Source: Bacillus sp. PAMC26568
GTDB lineage: Bacteria > Bacillota > Bacilli > Bacillales > Bacillaceae
DNA: 64,000 nucleotides
Reading direction: 5' to 3'
Assembly (NCBI RefSeq): GCF_014235785.1
Contig: NZ_CP060137.1
Location: 434,001-498,000 of the forward strand
Positions 1 through 15,556 of the stretch are shown here, piece by piece (the first letter of the stretch is position 1; every line of letters starts with the position of its first letter). Under the pieces are notes generated by a model. The model searched no databases. It was not told where the DNA came from and saw only the letters and a list, made by a program, of their open reading frames with translations. The translations under genes and the position numbers were made by a program.

Positions 1-108
1 GTTGCCAAACTGTCAGAGGAGCATAATATCGATGTCTCTAGAAGAACAGTGGCAAAATATAGAGATCAATTAGGAATTGCATCATCAGCTGTCAGAAAAC
101 GATATTAG
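1..108 (+). CDS. rpoN: RNA polymerase sigma-54 factor, C-terminal end (partial)
   Basis: Open from the window edge to a TAG at 106-108, giving 35 residues. They contain SRRTVAKYRDQLGI, a clear match to the RpoN box (consensus ARRTVAKYRE), the signature at the extreme C-terminus of sigma-54 that reads the -24 promoter element. In Bacillus this gene is called sigL and sits just upstream of the cggR-gapA operon, as here. Only the tail is visible, so nothing can be said of the rest of the protein. Confidence 0.93.
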   Translation, partial: VAKLSEEHNIDVSRRTVAKYRDQLGIASSAVRKRY

Positions 109-109
109 G

Positions 110-379
110 ATGTGTAATAGAATGCGTGTCAAAATGTATTCAAGAGCTGGATGTCCGCTTTGCGACGAAGCGTTTGAGGAATTGAATCTGCTTAAACAAA
201 GCATGAATATTGAAATTGAAGTGGTGGATATTTATAAAGATGATGCATTGCTCGAACAGTATCAGCTGATGATTCCGGTCGTAGAGTATGACGGAAAAAT
301 GCTTGGCTACGGTAAAATTAAAAAAGATTTTATAAGAAAGCGGTTACTTGACAAAATTCAAGAAACAATAGTTGAATAA
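110..379 (+). CDS. Small thioredoxin/glutaredoxin-fold protein
   Basis: An 89-aa protein if it starts at the ATG two bases after the sigL stop; an in-frame TTG at 77 would overlap sigL and has no better ribosome site, and an ATG at 122 is also possible. Near the N-terminus is YSRAGCPLCDEA, the beta1-CxxC-helix1 start of a glutaredoxin-like fold with a CPLC redox pair, followed by IEVVDIYKDD and the cis-proline strand MIPVVEYDG. Such small proteins commonly sit between sigL and cggR in Bacillaceae. It is probably a cytosolic thiol oxidoreductase; the substrate is unknown. Confidence 0.85.
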   Translation: MCNRMRVKMYSRAGCPLCDEAFEELNLLKQSMNIEIEVVDIYKDDALLEQYQLMIPVVEYDGKMLGYGKIKKDFIRKRLLDKIQETIVE

Positions 380-400
380 GCATTTTCACCCTGTTAAAAT
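372..400 (+). promoter_or_regulatory. Candidate sigma-A promoter of cggR-gapA operon
   Basis: TTGAAT (372-377), a 17-bp spacer and TAAAAT (395-400), with a TG one base before the -10 (extended -10). It lies about 35 bp upstream of the CggR operator, so the operator would fall downstream of the transcription start, as in the known Bacillus CggR arrangement. Confidence 0.6.
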
Positions 401-435
401 GAAGATATAGCAGGGATGATTTTTTTTAGCGTTAG

Positions 436-473
436 TGGGACATATTACGTCATAGAGGGACATTTTTTGTCCC
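436..473 (+). promoter_or_regulatory. CggR operator
   Basis: Two half-sites of the pattern GGGAC-N6-GTC, the first starting at 437 and the second at 458, the second ending in GTCCC. This matches the tandem CGGGAC-N6-TGTC operator known for Bacillus subtilis CggR. It sits between the promoter and the cggR start codon, where bound repressor would block elongating polymerase; fructose-1,6-bisphosphate relieves binding in the known system. Confidence 0.85.
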
Positions 474-500
474 GTATGTTCTTTGAAAGGGATTTTAAAA

Positions 501-2587
<2,087 letters not shown>

Positions 2588-2606
2588 TCCTTAAGTCTTT
2601 CGCGAC

Positions 2607-2635
2607 TTGGATACAGACGAAACAAAGGTTATAAT
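2607..2635 (+). promoter_or_regulatory. Internal promoter upstream of pgk
   Basis: TTGGAT (2607-2612), 17-bp spacer, TATAAT (2630-2635). A strong sigma-A consensus in the 133-bp gapA-pgk gap. It would give CggR-independent expression of pgk-tpiA-gpmI-eno, as in B. subtilis, where these genes also have constitutive transcription. Confidence 0.7.
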
Positions 2636-2640
2636 GAGTT

Positions 2641-2676
2641 CAAAGGGGAAGGGGAATACAGTCCCCCTCCCTTTTG
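2641..2676 (+). promoter_or_regulatory. G/C-rich hairpin at 5' end of pgk transcript
   Basis: An AAAGGGG...GGGG arm (2642-2654) faces CCCCC..CCCTTTT (2663-2675) across an 8-nt loop. The hairpin starts about six bases after the predicted pgk transcription start. It could protect the 5' end of the pgk-eno mRNA from exonucleases or act as a weak attenuator of read-through from gapA. The U-run is short and interrupted, so a full terminator is unlikely. Confidence 0.55.
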
Positions 2677-2720
2677 CTTTGTATGCAATACCAATCCAAT
2701 CAAAGGAGGAATTCCTGAAG

Positions 2721-6224
<3,504 letters not shown>

Positions 6225-6247
6225 ACCAATTAAAAGGAGAGAAATAA

Positions 6248-7543
<1,296 letters not shown>

Positions 7544-7555
7544 TGTTTGCATGAG

Positions 7556-7590
7556 AACTGCCCGGGATTTTGATCCTGGGCAGTTTTTTT
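7556..7590 (+). terminator. Rho-independent terminator of glycolytic operon
   Basis: Stem AACTGCCCGGGAT / ATCCTGGGCAGTT with a short T/G loop, followed by seven Ts. It ends 47 bp after the eno stop. Confidence 0.93.
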
Positions 7591-7621
7591 GTGGGAGAAG
7601 GACTTTGGCTGCGTTAGTATG

Positions 7622-8609
7622 GGGAATGCAGGAAAAAAAGTTCTTCAACCTTAAGAAAGTGTTTCAAAACAGAGTTTGCAGCACAAAGAAGGTCCTCCCG
7701 CTGGAAGGAAGTGCGTCAAAACGAAGTTTGCAGCACAAAGAAGGTCCTCCCGCTGGAAGGAAGTGCGTCAAAACAGAGTTTGCAGCACAAAGAAGGTTCT
7801 CCCGCTGGAAGGAAGTGCGTCAAAATGGAGTTTGCAGCACAAAGAAGGTTCTCCCGCTGGAAGGAAGTGCGTCAAAATGGAGTTTGCAACACCAAGAAGG
7901 TTCTCCCGCTAGAAGAAAGTGCGTCAAAACAGAGTTTGCAGCACCAAGAAGGTTCTCCCGCTGGAAGGAAGTGCGTCAAAATGGAGTTTGCAACACATAG
8001 TAGGTTCTCCCGCTGGAAGGAAGTGCGTCAAAACAGAGTTTGCAGCACAAAGAAGGTTCTCCCGCTGGAAGGAAGTGCGTCAAAATGGAGTTTGCAGCAC
8101 AAAGAAGGTTCTCCCGCTGGAAGGAAGTGCGTCAAAATGGAGTTTGCAGCACAAAGAAGGTTCTCCCGCTGGAAGGAAGTGCGTCAAAACAGAGTTTGCA
8201 GCACCAAGAAGGTTCTCCCGCTGGAAGGAAGTGCGTCAAAACAGAGTTTGCAGCACCAAGATGGATCTCCCGCTGGAAGGAAGTGCGTCAAAACGAAGTT
8301 TGCAGCACCAAGAAGTTCCTCCCGCTGGAAGGAAGTGCGTCAAAACGAAGTTTGCAGCACCAAGAAGGTTCTCCCGCTGGAAGGAAGTGCGTCAAAACAG
8401 AGTTTGCAGCACCAAGAAGGTTCTCCCGCTGGAAGGAAGTGCGTCAAAATGGAGTTTGCAGCACCAAGAAGGTTCTCCCGCTGGAAGGAAGTGCGTCAAA
8501 ACAGAGTTTGCAGCACCAAGATGGATCTCCCGCGGGAAGGATGTGCGTCAAAAAGGAGTTTGCAGCACAAAAGAGGCTCCCACCAGAAGAAAGGTGCGAC
8601 AATTTAATA
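7622..8609 (+). repeat. 52-bp tandem repeat array, about 19 units
   Basis: The phrase GTTTGCAGCAC recurs every 52 bp without a single indel, at 7674, 7726, 7778 and so on to 8558 (18 occurrences). A degenerate unit precedes it (7622-7673) and the last unit is diverged. The second half of each unit reads CTCCCGCTGGAAGGAAGTGC. Units differ mainly at a few linked sites: the four bases before GTTTGC are CAGA, TGGA or CGAA, and the middle is CACAAAG or CACCAAG. Because 52 is not a multiple of three and the unit holds no forward stop, all three plus frames are open. No ribosome site or start fits any of them, so I call it non-coding. It lies between the eno terminator and the end of a convergent gene. 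Confidence 0.95.
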
Positions 8610-8621
8610 AACTAAACTGCA

Positions 8622-9539
8622 TCATCGTACATCCACATATTTAGTAGTTTTTCCATGCCCGACCCTAATAAAATTCTCTCTGAGTATTCTTTGAATCGAT
8701 CTTTTATTCTTCATATTTCCACACCAATCGTCTATCTGGTCCGTAGTTATTTTCTTATTAGGGAAAAGCAGTTTGAATTCATTCACAGTTCTTAAAACAG
8801 CGTCCTTATAGATCTCCGTACCGTTACAATAATTGCACAGCAATATGTTTTTTTTATATAATGAAAGATTAAATTTCCCACACCCCATACAAACAATTCC
8901 CTTCACCACTTCTTCATACCTATACTCAGGCAAGCGCGAGTATGGAGATTCATCCACATGAAGTGACAAAAGCTTCTCCGCAAGCTTCGAGTGTACACCC
9001 TTTGAAGTGAGATTGTTTATTTTCAATTTCTCTGCAAAACGATTTAATTGGGATGGATAAACAATTGGTAAAGTAGGGGGAGCTTGATAAAGATGAAATT
9101 CGGGGTTAAGAAACACAACATACGCTTCAACTGGAAACGAGAATTTCATTTCCTGCAGCAATCTCCTGAACAAAGATTCGTTTCTTTTTAGCTGTAAAAT
9201 GGGATTTTTGATTTCGAGCTTTGAGGCGGAAAACCACTTCTCACCTTCAATAAAGAAGTCACCTTCATAGTTTTTTACTTCAAAAAGATAAATCTTTTGA
9301 GAGGTTAAAAACAAGGAGTCTATCTGGAAAATCGAATTGTTTGTTTGAAGCAAAAGATCATTCAAGACCAATACCCCACTCATACTTGCCTTAAGCCAAT
9401 CATCAAACATCTTCTCTCCATGATACCCTTTCACAAGGTTATTAAAGTGATTGGTGTCTATTGGATCAAGATCCATTCGAGTGCTCAAGCACTTATAAAT
9501 CTTTAACTCTAACGGTTCACATCTCTCTTTCATTATCAA
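8622..9539 (-). CDS. NERD-domain protein
   Basis: 305 aa. The segment KMFDDWL...LVLNDLLLQTNNSIFQIDSLFLT followed by IYLFEVKNYEGDFFIEGEKW is a nuclease-related domain (NERD), with the Glu/Asp-x-Lys pattern of restriction-like folds. Further on is a zinc-ribbon-like CMGCGKFNLSLYKKNILLCNYC, then a helical tail. The start is the TTG at 9539: AAAGGAGG lies 8 bp before it but 14 bp before the ATG at 9533. Function is not known; NERD proteins are suspected nucleases. It is convergent with eno and its 3' end touches the repeat array. Confidence 0.8.
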   Translation of the reverse strand: MIMKERCEPLELKIYKCLSTRMDLDPIDTNHFNNLVKGYHGEKMFDDWLKASMSGVLVLNDLLLQTNNSIFQIDSLFLTSQKIYLFEVKNYEGDFFIEGEKWFSASKLEIKNPILQLKRNESLFRRLLQEMKFSFPVEAYVVFLNPEFHLYQAPPTLPIVYPSQLNRFAEKLKINNLTSKGVHSKLAEKLLSLHVDESPYSRLPEYRYEEVVKGIVCMGCGKFNLSLYKKNILLCNYCNGTEIYKDAVLRTVNEFKLLFPNKKITTDQIDDWCGNMKNKRSIQRILRENFIRVGHGKTTKYVDVR

Positions 9540-9636
9540 TGATGATACCTCCTTTCCTATATCATAAAATGAGCATTAGAATACAGCAAATCACCAAAAT
9601 CCAATTTCTTTAAAGCTATAAATATTATCCATCCAA

Positions 9637-9672
9637 CAAAAAAACAGCATCCTTCAAAAAGGAAGCTGTTTA
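9637..9672 (-). terminator. Terminator of EamA transporter gene
   Basis: On the minus strand AACAGCTTCCT pairs with AAGGATGCTGTT across a T-rich loop, followed by seven Ts. The stem includes the stop codon region of the transporter gene. Confidence 0.85.
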
Positions 9673-10599
9673 CCCAGAAGACGAGGCTTCATGTTTATTG
9701 CGGCGATTCCGATATCGGAATTCCTCGTACGCACCCGAACCAAATATGACCCCTGAAACGATAAAGAATAGCCCAATTAAATGAGCAGGATAAATCGCTT
9801 CTTTTAAAATGAGGGCTGATCCTGCCAGCGCGAAAAACGTGCTTAAGTTCATGAAGATGGATGTTTCTGCCGGTCCGACCATGCCGATCGCATAATTATA
9901 TGTCATATGCCCAATGGCGGTTGCTAGAATGGCAGATGTGAAAAATACTACCCAGACAGCAGGCGTTCCATCGTATAGACTTTCTAACCCATTTGGTTCC
10001 AAAATCAGACTTATGATAAATAGGATTAATGAACCGAAGAAAAGCATATAGCCTGTCATTAAACGAGGATCAAGCGTTTTACATGCTTTTTTTATTATGA
10101 TGAAACTGCACGCTTGAGTAAAGATAGAGATAAAGATATAAAGATCTCCCATATTGATGCTGCTGAGTCCTTTGCTTCCAGCCAAAATAGTAAAGCCAAC
10201 TCCGGTCAATCCGAGAACAAATCCGGTGAAACGAAGAGCAGTCAGTCTTTGATTGAGAAAAAGAATGGATAAAATAGCTGTCAGCATTGGGCCAAGACCG
10301 AGAATTAGACCGCCGTTCGTTGAAGTAGTCATCGTAAGGCCCACTGATAAAAAGTAATGATGGCACACGACGTTCAGCAATCCTCCGCCGGCAATATAAA
10401 TTGTTTCTTTAAGTGTCGGTATACGAAATAGTTTTAATGAGAATAATAGGACAAATACACATATACTTGCTGTGAAAATTCGTATGGCTGTCACGGTAAC
10501 GGGCATAAAGCTATCAACTATGATTTTAAGCAATGGGACATTCAGCCCCCAAATCAGCATAACACCGATCAAAATGAGATAGATGCGTGTGTTTTTCAA
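9670..10599 (-). CDS. EamA-family (DMT) transporter
   Basis: About 309 aa with ten hydrophobic segments in two repeats of five, as in the drug/metabolite transporter superfamily; the first begins IYLILIGVMLIWGLNVPLLK, a typical EamA start. The C-terminal repeat contains TSAILATAIGHMTYNYAI. I favour a TTG start at 10599 (LKNTRIYLILIG) because AAGGGAAC lies properly upstream; a TTG at 10620 has its GAG only one base away. It is an inner-membrane exporter or importer of unknown substrate. Confidence 0.85.
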   Translation of the reverse strand: MKNTRIYLILIGVMLIWGLNVPLLKIIVDSFMPVTVTAIRIFTASICVFVLLFSLKLFRIPTLKETIYIAGGGLLNVVCHHYFLSVGLTMTTSTNGGLILGLGPMLTAILSILFLNQRLTALRFTGFVLGLTGVGFTILAGSKGLSSINMGDLYIFISIFTQACSFIIIKKACKTLDPRLMTGYMLFFGSLILFIISLILEPNGLESLYDGTPAVWVVFFTSAILATAIGHMTYNYAIGMVGPAETSIFMNLSTFFALAGSALILKEAIYPAHLIGLFFIVSGVIFGSGAYEEFRYRNRRNKHEASSSG

Positions 10600-10776
10600 G
10601 GTGTTCCCTTCTTTCTGCAAACTCCTCTTAGCATATCATAATGAAGCTTTGCCCTCAAAGGAACATCATCCATTATTGAAGAATAAAGATCGACAAACTA
10701 CTGAATGATAGTGACATTTGCTCGTCAATATGGTAAATTGAAAATAATGCTAACTGGGTTTTAGGAGGTGTCGTCC

Positions 10777-11010
10777 ATGCACATTTTATTAATTACATTA
10801 CTTGTAATCGTAAGTATTTCTCTTATCACAGTTGTTTTACTGCAATCAGGCAAAAGCGCCGGTTTATCTGGTGCCATTTCCGGGGGAGCTGAGCAGCTTT
10901 TCGGAAAACAAAAAGCTCGCGGACTTGACTTGGTGCTTCACCGCGCTACAGTCGTACTATCTGTTCTTTTCTTTATATTGACGATTGCGGTTTCTTATGC
11001 CGGTTTTTAA
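10777..11010 (+). CDS. secG: Preprotein translocase subunit SecG
   Basis: 77 aa with two membrane helices: an N-terminal one ([19 protein letters not shown]) and a C-terminal one, joined by the SecG hallmark [27 protein letters not shown]. It is part of the SecYEG channel. The ATG at 10777 is 8 bp after AGGAGG; the upstream GTG at 10768 overlaps that ribosome site and is not used. The order secG-esterase-rnr-smpB is that of Bacillus. Confidence 0.96.
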   Translation: MHILLITLLVIVSISLITVVLLQSGKSAGLSGAISGGAEQLFGKQKARGLDLVLHRATVVLSVLFFILTIAVSYAGF

Positions 11011-11025
11011 TACATGACATTGATC

Positions 11026-11062
11026 GAGCGGGGGTCTGATACTTATCAGGCTCCCTTTGTCA
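11026..11062 (+). terminator. Possible terminator after secG
   Basis: GGGGGTCTGATA and TATCAGGCTCCC form a stem with a very short loop, followed by TTTGTC. The T-run is weak, so partial read-through is likely. Confidence 0.5.
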
Positions 11063-11209
11063 TTTATTCAGTGATCTTCATTTTTTTTGAAAAGCTTTCT
11101 GAAACCTTTAAAAATCAAGATTTTTGCCCTTTAATCAAACGTTTGTTTAAATAGAAATGGATGATGGAATCTTATAAGTATGAGATTTAAATAAAAGGAG
11201 ATTTTACAT

Positions 11210-11953
11210 ATGAAACGAGTTTTGCCAAAACCATTAACATTTGAAGGTGGAGACCGCGCCGTTCTGCTTCTACATGGATTTACAGGGAATACTGCAGACG
11301 TGAGAATGCTTGCCCGTTATTTGAATGAAAGAGGCTATACTTGCCATGCACCGCAGTATAAAGGCCATGGAGTACCTCCTGAAGAGCTTGTGCATACAGG
11401 TCCAGAAGATTGGTGGAAGAACGTGATGGACGGCTACAATCTGCTAAAGGAAAAGGGTCACGAATCCATTGCAGTTGCCGGTTTATCTCTTGGCGGTGTG
11501 TTTTCTTTAAAATTGGGTTACACTGTACCTGTAAAGGGTATTGTTCCGATGTGCGCCCCTATGTACATTAAGAGTGAAGAAGTGATGTATCAGGGGATTT
11601 TAGAATATGCCCGCAATTTTAAAAAATTCGAAGGAAAATCAGAACCGCAAATTGAAGAGGAAATGAAGCAGTTTGAAAAAACACCAATGAACACACTGAA
11701 GGCTCTTCAAGGATTAATTTCTGATGTAAGAAACAATGTCGATATGGTCTATTCGCCGGTATTTGTTGCTCAAGCGAGACACGACCACATGATAAATACA
11801 GATAGTGCAAATATTATTTATAACGAAGTAGAAACAGATAACAAACAATTAAAATGGTATGAACAATCAGGACATGTTATCACACTTGATAAAGAGCGCG
11901 ATCAGCTGCACAAAGATGTGTATGAGTTCTTAGAAGGTCTTGATTGGCAATAA
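11210..11953 (+). CDS. est: Carboxylesterase (alpha/beta hydrolase)
   Basis: 247 aa, close to the thermostable Est30 / YvaK type. [10 protein letters not shown] forms the oxyanion hole, GLSLGG the nucleophile elbow (Ser about residue 93), ARHDHMI the acid Asp and SGHVITLD the catalytic His. It hydrolyses short-chain esters in the cytosol; the natural substrate is unknown. It sits between secG and rnr as in Bacillus and has a separate ribosome site AAAAGGAG. Confidence 0.93.
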   Translation: MKRVLPKPLTFEGGDRAVLLLHGFTGNTADVRMLARYLNERGYTCHAPQYKGHGVPPEELVHTGPEDWWKNVMDGYNLLKEKGHESIAVAGLSLGGVFSLKLGYTVPVKGIVPMCAPMYIKSEEVMYQGILEYARNFKKFEGKSEPQIEEEMKQFEKTPMNTLKALQGLISDVRNNVDMVYSPVFVAQARHDHMINTDSANIIYNEVETDNKQLKWYEQSGHVITLDKERDQLHKDVYEFLEGLDWQ

Positions 11954-11973
11954 TCCCCCAAGGAGGGACGCAA

Positions 11974-14358
11974 ATGGATAATAATATGGAATTACATATT
12001 GGAAAATTGCTTTCATTTATGAAAGAAGAAGCTTATAAGCCTTTAACGGTCCAGGAGCTTGAAGAAGCCTTTGGAATCGAGGATTCTTCTGAATTCAAGG
12101 AGTTTGTAAAAGCTCTTGTGATGATGGAGGAAAAAGGTCTTGTCGTGCGTACTAGAAGCAACCGCTATGGTTTGCCTGAACGCATGAATTTGATTCGAGG
12201 AAAAGTAAGCGGTCATGCGAAAGGGTTTGCCTTTGTTATTACAGAGGATCAAGCGCAGGGAGACATTTTTATCCCGCCGAGCGAGCTGAATAATGCGATG
12301 CACGGAGATACTGTATTGGTCAGAATCAGTACAGAATCAAGCGGCAGCAGACAGGAAGGTACGGTAATCCGCATCGTTGAGCGCGGATTAAAAGAAGTCG
12401 TTGGAACATATACAGAAAGTAAAAATTTCGGTTTCGTCATTCCTGATGATAAAAAAATTCCGAATGATATTTTTATTCCAAAAAAAGCATCAAACGGTGC
12501 GATTGAAGGACATAAAGTCGTTGTTCATCTCACTACTTATCCCGAAGGAAGAATGAGTGCTGAAGGTGAAGTCATTGCAATCCTTGGACATAAAAATGAT
12601 CCTGGCGTAGATATTTTATCAGTCATCCATAAACACGGTCTTCCGCAGGCATTCCCTGTAGAGGTTCTTGAACAGGCAAATGATGTACCAGAAACCATCA
12701 GTGAAGAAGATATTAAGGGTAGACGGGATCTTCGCAATGAAGTCATTGTCACCATTGACGGTGCAGATGCAAAAGACCTTGATGATGCCGTTACAGTAAC
12801 AGAGCTTGAAAACGGGAATTACAAATTAGGCGTTCACATAGCAGATGTCAGTCACTATGTAACAGAGAACTCGCCAATCGATAAAGAAGCATTAGAGCGT
12901 GCAACAAGCGTTTATTTAGTTGACCGGGTTATTCCAATGATTCCTCACCGTTTATCAAATGGAATTTGTTCATTAAACCCTAAAGTGGATCGTCTGACCT
13001 TATCATGTGAAATGGAAATCAACGGCCAAGGAGAAGTCGTGAAGCACGACATTTTCCAAAGCGTGATCAAAACAACTGAGCGGATGACGTATTCTGATGT
13101 GAAGGAAATTTTGGTCGATCAAAATCCGGAATTGCTCGAAAAATATGAACCGCTTGTCCCAATGTTTCAGCGGATGGAAAAGCTTGCACAAATTCTCCGC
13201 AGCAAACGGATGTCACGCGGTGCTATTGATTTTGATTTTAAAGAAGCTAAGGTCATTGTCGATAAAGAAGGAAAGCCTCAGGAGGTAGTCATTCGCGAAC
13301 GGACTGTTGCTGAGCGTCTGATTGAAGAATTCATGCTTCTTGCCAATGAAACCGTTGCGGAGCATTTTCACTGGATGAAAGTTCCGTTCATCTACCGAAT
13401 TCATGAAGAGCCGAATGCAGAAAAGCTGCAGCGCTTTTTAGAATTTGTGACGAACTTCGGTTACACCGTAAAAGGAACAGCAAATACGATTCACCCTCGT
13501 GCCCTGCAGGATATTTTAGACGATGTAGCAGGGCAGCCGGAGGAAATGGTAATTTCCACGGTCATGCTGAGATCGATGAAGCAGGCAAAATATGACCCAG
13601 AAAGCCTGGGACATTTCGGTTTGTCTACTGAGTTCTATACTCATTTTACATCGCCGATTCGCCGTTATCCCGATTTAATTGTTCATCGTTTAATCCGCAC
13701 TTATTTAATTGAAGGCAAGATTGATGAGGGAACGAAAACTCATTGGGCTGAGAGACTTGAAATGATTGCTGATCAATCATCTAACATGGAACGCCGTGCC
13801 GTTGATGCAGAGCGTGAAACCGATGATTTGAAGAAGGCAGAATACATGCTTGATAAAGTCGGAGAAGAATATGACGGCATTATCAGCTCGGTTACAAACT
13901 TTGGAATGTTCGTTGAGCTGCCTAACACAATTGAAGGTCTGGTGCATGTGAGTTACTTGACTGACGATTATTACCGTTATGATGAGCGCAACTATGCGAT
14001 GATTGGTGAACGTACAGGAAACGTTTATCGAATAGGAGACGAAATTACAGTACGAGTTGTTAATGTCAATAAGGAAGAGCGTGCTGTTGATTTTGAAATT
14101 GTCGGCATGAAAGGGACAAGACGCCGCCCTCCAAATGAAGCTCCTAAAGTGATCAGAGGTGACCGCGGCAAAAGAAGCGGTGCAAAAGAAGGCAGAGGCA
14201 GAAAAAAACCTTCCGATGACAGAAAGAAACCTGCAGAACGCAGCGGCAGTGTTGAAGACGGTTGGTCAAATCAAAATCCGAACAAAAAGAAAAAGAAGAA
14301 AAAATCGTTCCAAAATGCACCTATCAGCAAGCGAAAAGTGAAAAAGAAAAAACGATAA
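11974..14358 (+). CDS. rnr: Ribonuclease R
   Basis: 794 aa 3'-5' exoribonuclease. Domains in order: winged helix (1-70), two cold-shock/OB domains (about 70-240, [10 protein letters not shown] and [11 protein letters not shown]), the RNB catalytic domain with [15 protein letters not shown] (about 261-275), an S1 domain (about 625-705) and a lysine-rich tail ([10 protein letters not shown]). It degrades structured RNA and takes part in tmRNA-linked decay of stalled mRNAs, which suits its place before smpB-ssrA. Start at 11974 after AAGGAGGGA; an in-frame upstream start at 11944 overlaps est. Confidence 0.97.
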   Translation: MDNNMELHIGKLLSFMKEEAYKPLTVQELEEAFGIEDSSEFKEFVKALVMMEEKGLVVRTRSNRYGLPERMNLIRGKVSGHAKGFAFVITEDQAQGDIFIPPSELNNAMHGDTVLVRISTESSGSRQEGTVIRIVERGLKEVVGTYTESKNFGFVIPDDKKIPNDIFIPKKASNGAIEGHKVVVHLTTYPEGRMSAEGEVIAILGHKNDPGVDILSVIHKHGLPQAFPVEVLEQANDVPETISEEDIKGRRDLRNEVIVTIDGADAKDLDDAVTVTELENGNYKLGVHIADVSHYVTENSPIDKEALERATSVYLVDRVIPMIPHRLSNGICSLNPKVDRLTLSCEMEINGQGEVVKHDIFQSVIKTTERMTYSDVKEILVDQNPELLEKYEPLVPMFQRMEKLAQILRSKRMSRGAIDFDFKEAKVIVDKEGKPQEVVIRERTVAERLIEEFMLLANETVAEHFHWMKVPFIYRIHEEPNAEKLQRFLEFVTNFGYTVKGTANTIHPRALQDILDDVAGQPEEMVISTVMLRSMKQAKYDPESLGHFGLSTEFYTHFTSPIRRYPDLIVHRLIRTYLIEGKIDEGTKTHWAERLEMIADQSSNMERRAVDAERETDDLKKAEYMLDKVGEEYDGIISSVTNFGMFVELPNTIEGLVHVSYLTDDYYRYDERNYAMIGERTGNVYRIGDEITVRVVNVNKEERAVDFEIVGMKGTRRRPPNEAPKVIRGDRGKRSGAKEGRGRKKPSDDRKKPAERSGSVEDGWSNQNPNKKKKKKKSFQNAPISKRKVKKKKR

Positions 14359-14360
14359 TG

Positions 14361-14386
14361 CAGGGAGCCGCTCCGGCTTCCTTTTT
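14361..14386 (+). terminator. Terminator after rnr
   Basis: GGGAGCC / GGCTTCC stem with a short loop, then TTTTTC, immediately after the rnr stop. Confidence 0.75.
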
Positions 14387-14450
14387 CATTGATATTTTGA
14401 TAAAATAGAGCCTATCGCTAATGTAATAGAGAGAGAAAGGGGGAATTAGC

Positions 14451-14921
14451 ATGCCAAAAGGATCCGGAAAAGTCGTTGCTCAAAATAAGAAAGCAAATCA
14501 CGACTATTCGATTGAGGAAACGTATGAAACAGGCATTGTTCTGCAAGGTACGGAAATCAAAGCAATACGTGCAGGACGTGTTAACTTAAAGGACGCTTTC
14601 GCCAGAGTACAGCAAGGAGAAGTATTTCTTCATAATATGCACATTTCACCTTATGAGCAAGGTAACCGCTACAACCATGAACCGCTTAGAACGAGAAAGC
14701 TTTTGCTGCACCGGAAGGAAATCAGCAAGCTGATCGGACTGACAAAAGAAGAAGGCTATGCGCTTGTTCCCTTGAAAGTCTACTTGAAAAACGGATTCGC
14801 CAAGGTTTTGCTCGGATTAGGTAAGGGTAAAAAGAAATATGACAAACGTGAAGACTTAAAGAAAAAAGAAGCAAAACGCGAAGTGGAACGAGCTTTCCGC
14901 GATCGTCAGAAGGATTTATAA
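14451..14921 (+). CDS. smpB: SsrA-binding protein SmpB
   Basis: 156 aa. Begins [19 protein letters not shown] and includes the SmpB core [26 protein letters not shown] and the basic C-terminal tail [20 protein letters not shown], which mimics mRNA in the ribosome. It delivers tmRNA to stalled ribosomes. Ribosome site AAAGGGGG; tmRNA follows about 170 bp downstream. Confidence 0.97.
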   Translation: MPKGSGKVVAQNKKANHDYSIEETYETGIVLQGTEIKAIRAGRVNLKDAFARVQQGEVFLHNMHISPYEQGNRYNHEPLRTRKLLLHRKEISKLIGLTKEEGYALVPLKVYLKNGFAKVLLGLGKGKKKYDKREDLKKKEAKREVERAFRDRQKDL

Positions 14922-14939
14922 ACTGACAATAACTTACAA

Positions 14940-14967
14940 TTGATTTCTTGTCCTGATTTGATATAAT
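14940..14967 (+). promoter_or_regulatory. Candidate ssrA promoter
   Basis: TTGATT (14940-14945), 16-bp spacer, TATAAT (14962-14967). The start would be near 14974, leaving a leader of about 118 nt to be removed before the mature tmRNA 5' end. Confidence 0.65.
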
Positions 14968-15091
14968 AGAACTTGTAAGACGAACAGCACAATTTCATAT
15001 CCGCTCTGATCTTTCATGAGCGTTTCCGTTTCCCGTTAAGGGACTTCCCGTAGTGAAGCTGGATTAACTTCCATGCCGAACTTACTAACAT

Positions 15092-15452
15092 GGGGACGTT
15101 ACGGATTCGACAGGGATAGTTCGAGCTTTAGTTGCGAGTCGAGGGGATCGTCCTCGTTAAAACGTCACGCCAATAATAACTGGCAAATCAAACAACAACT
15201 TCGCTTTAGCTGCTTAATAACAGACTATAGCGGTTCCTCCCTCCATCGCCCATGTGGTAGGGTAAGGGACTCACTCTAAGTGGGCTACGCCTGATGCCTC
15301 CGTCTGGGGATAAAGGAAGAGACCAATCAGACTAGCTGCTCCGACGCCCGTTGATAGGCATACGAGTTAGCGAATCGCGAATATATCAACTACACTCGTA
15401 GACGCTTTAGTGGCGATGTTTCTGGACGTGGGTTCGACTCCCACCGTCTCCA
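15092..15452 (+). ncRNA. ssrA: tmRNA (10Sa RNA)
   Basis: The 5' end GGGGACGTTACGGATTCGAC and 3' end GGGTTCGACTCCCACCGTCTCC form the alanine tRNA-like domain. The tag frame is at 15182-15217 and reads GKSNNNFALAA followed by TAA, to which the charged alanine adds an N-terminal A. The 3' end is altered by prophage integration: after the discriminator A (15452) the chromosome reads TACC, not CCA, so this copy lacks an encoded CCA end. The intact CCA sequence is found at the other prophage end (54233-54235). Confidence 0.97.
15437..15452 (+). other. attL core in tmRNA 3' end
   Basis: ACTCCCACCGTCTCCA, identical to 54217-54232. It covers the T-stem end and acceptor strand of the tRNA-like domain of tmRNA. 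The integrase gene starts its 3' end about 105 bp further on. Confidence 0.93.
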
Positions 15453-15477
15453 TACCTACAAACCTAAACAATCAAAA

Positions 15478-15524
15478 TAAAAGCTCAGGAACGTTGTCAT
15501 ATCAACGCTTCTGAGCTTTTTTTA
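15478..15524. terminator. Bidirectional terminator between ssrA and int
   Basis: AAAGCTCAGGAACGTTG pairs with CAACGCTTCTGAGCTTT across a short loop, with As on the left and seven Ts on the right. Being inside the prophage, it now terminates both the host tmRNA and the phage integrase transcript. Confidence 0.92.
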
Positions 15525-15556
15525 TTTTTTTGAGAATCCGAAAGAATCCTGTAGTT

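Noticed and set aside
7622..8609. CRISPR array
   Set aside because: Units are contiguous and nearly identical over the full 52 bp; there are no unique spacers and no cas genes.
7551..8644. Long overlapping forward ORFs (up to 298 codons) in the repeat array
   Set aside because: They result from a stop-free 52-bp unit read in three phases; none has a ribosome site, and the predicted products are permuted versions of the same repeat.
10079..10366. 95-codon minus-strand ORF inside the EamA transporter
   Set aside because: Other-frame shadow of the transporter gene without a ribosome site.
15073..15279. 68-codon ORF over the tmRNA 5' half
   Set aside because: It lies within the tmRNA gene and its leader; the RNA explains the sequence.
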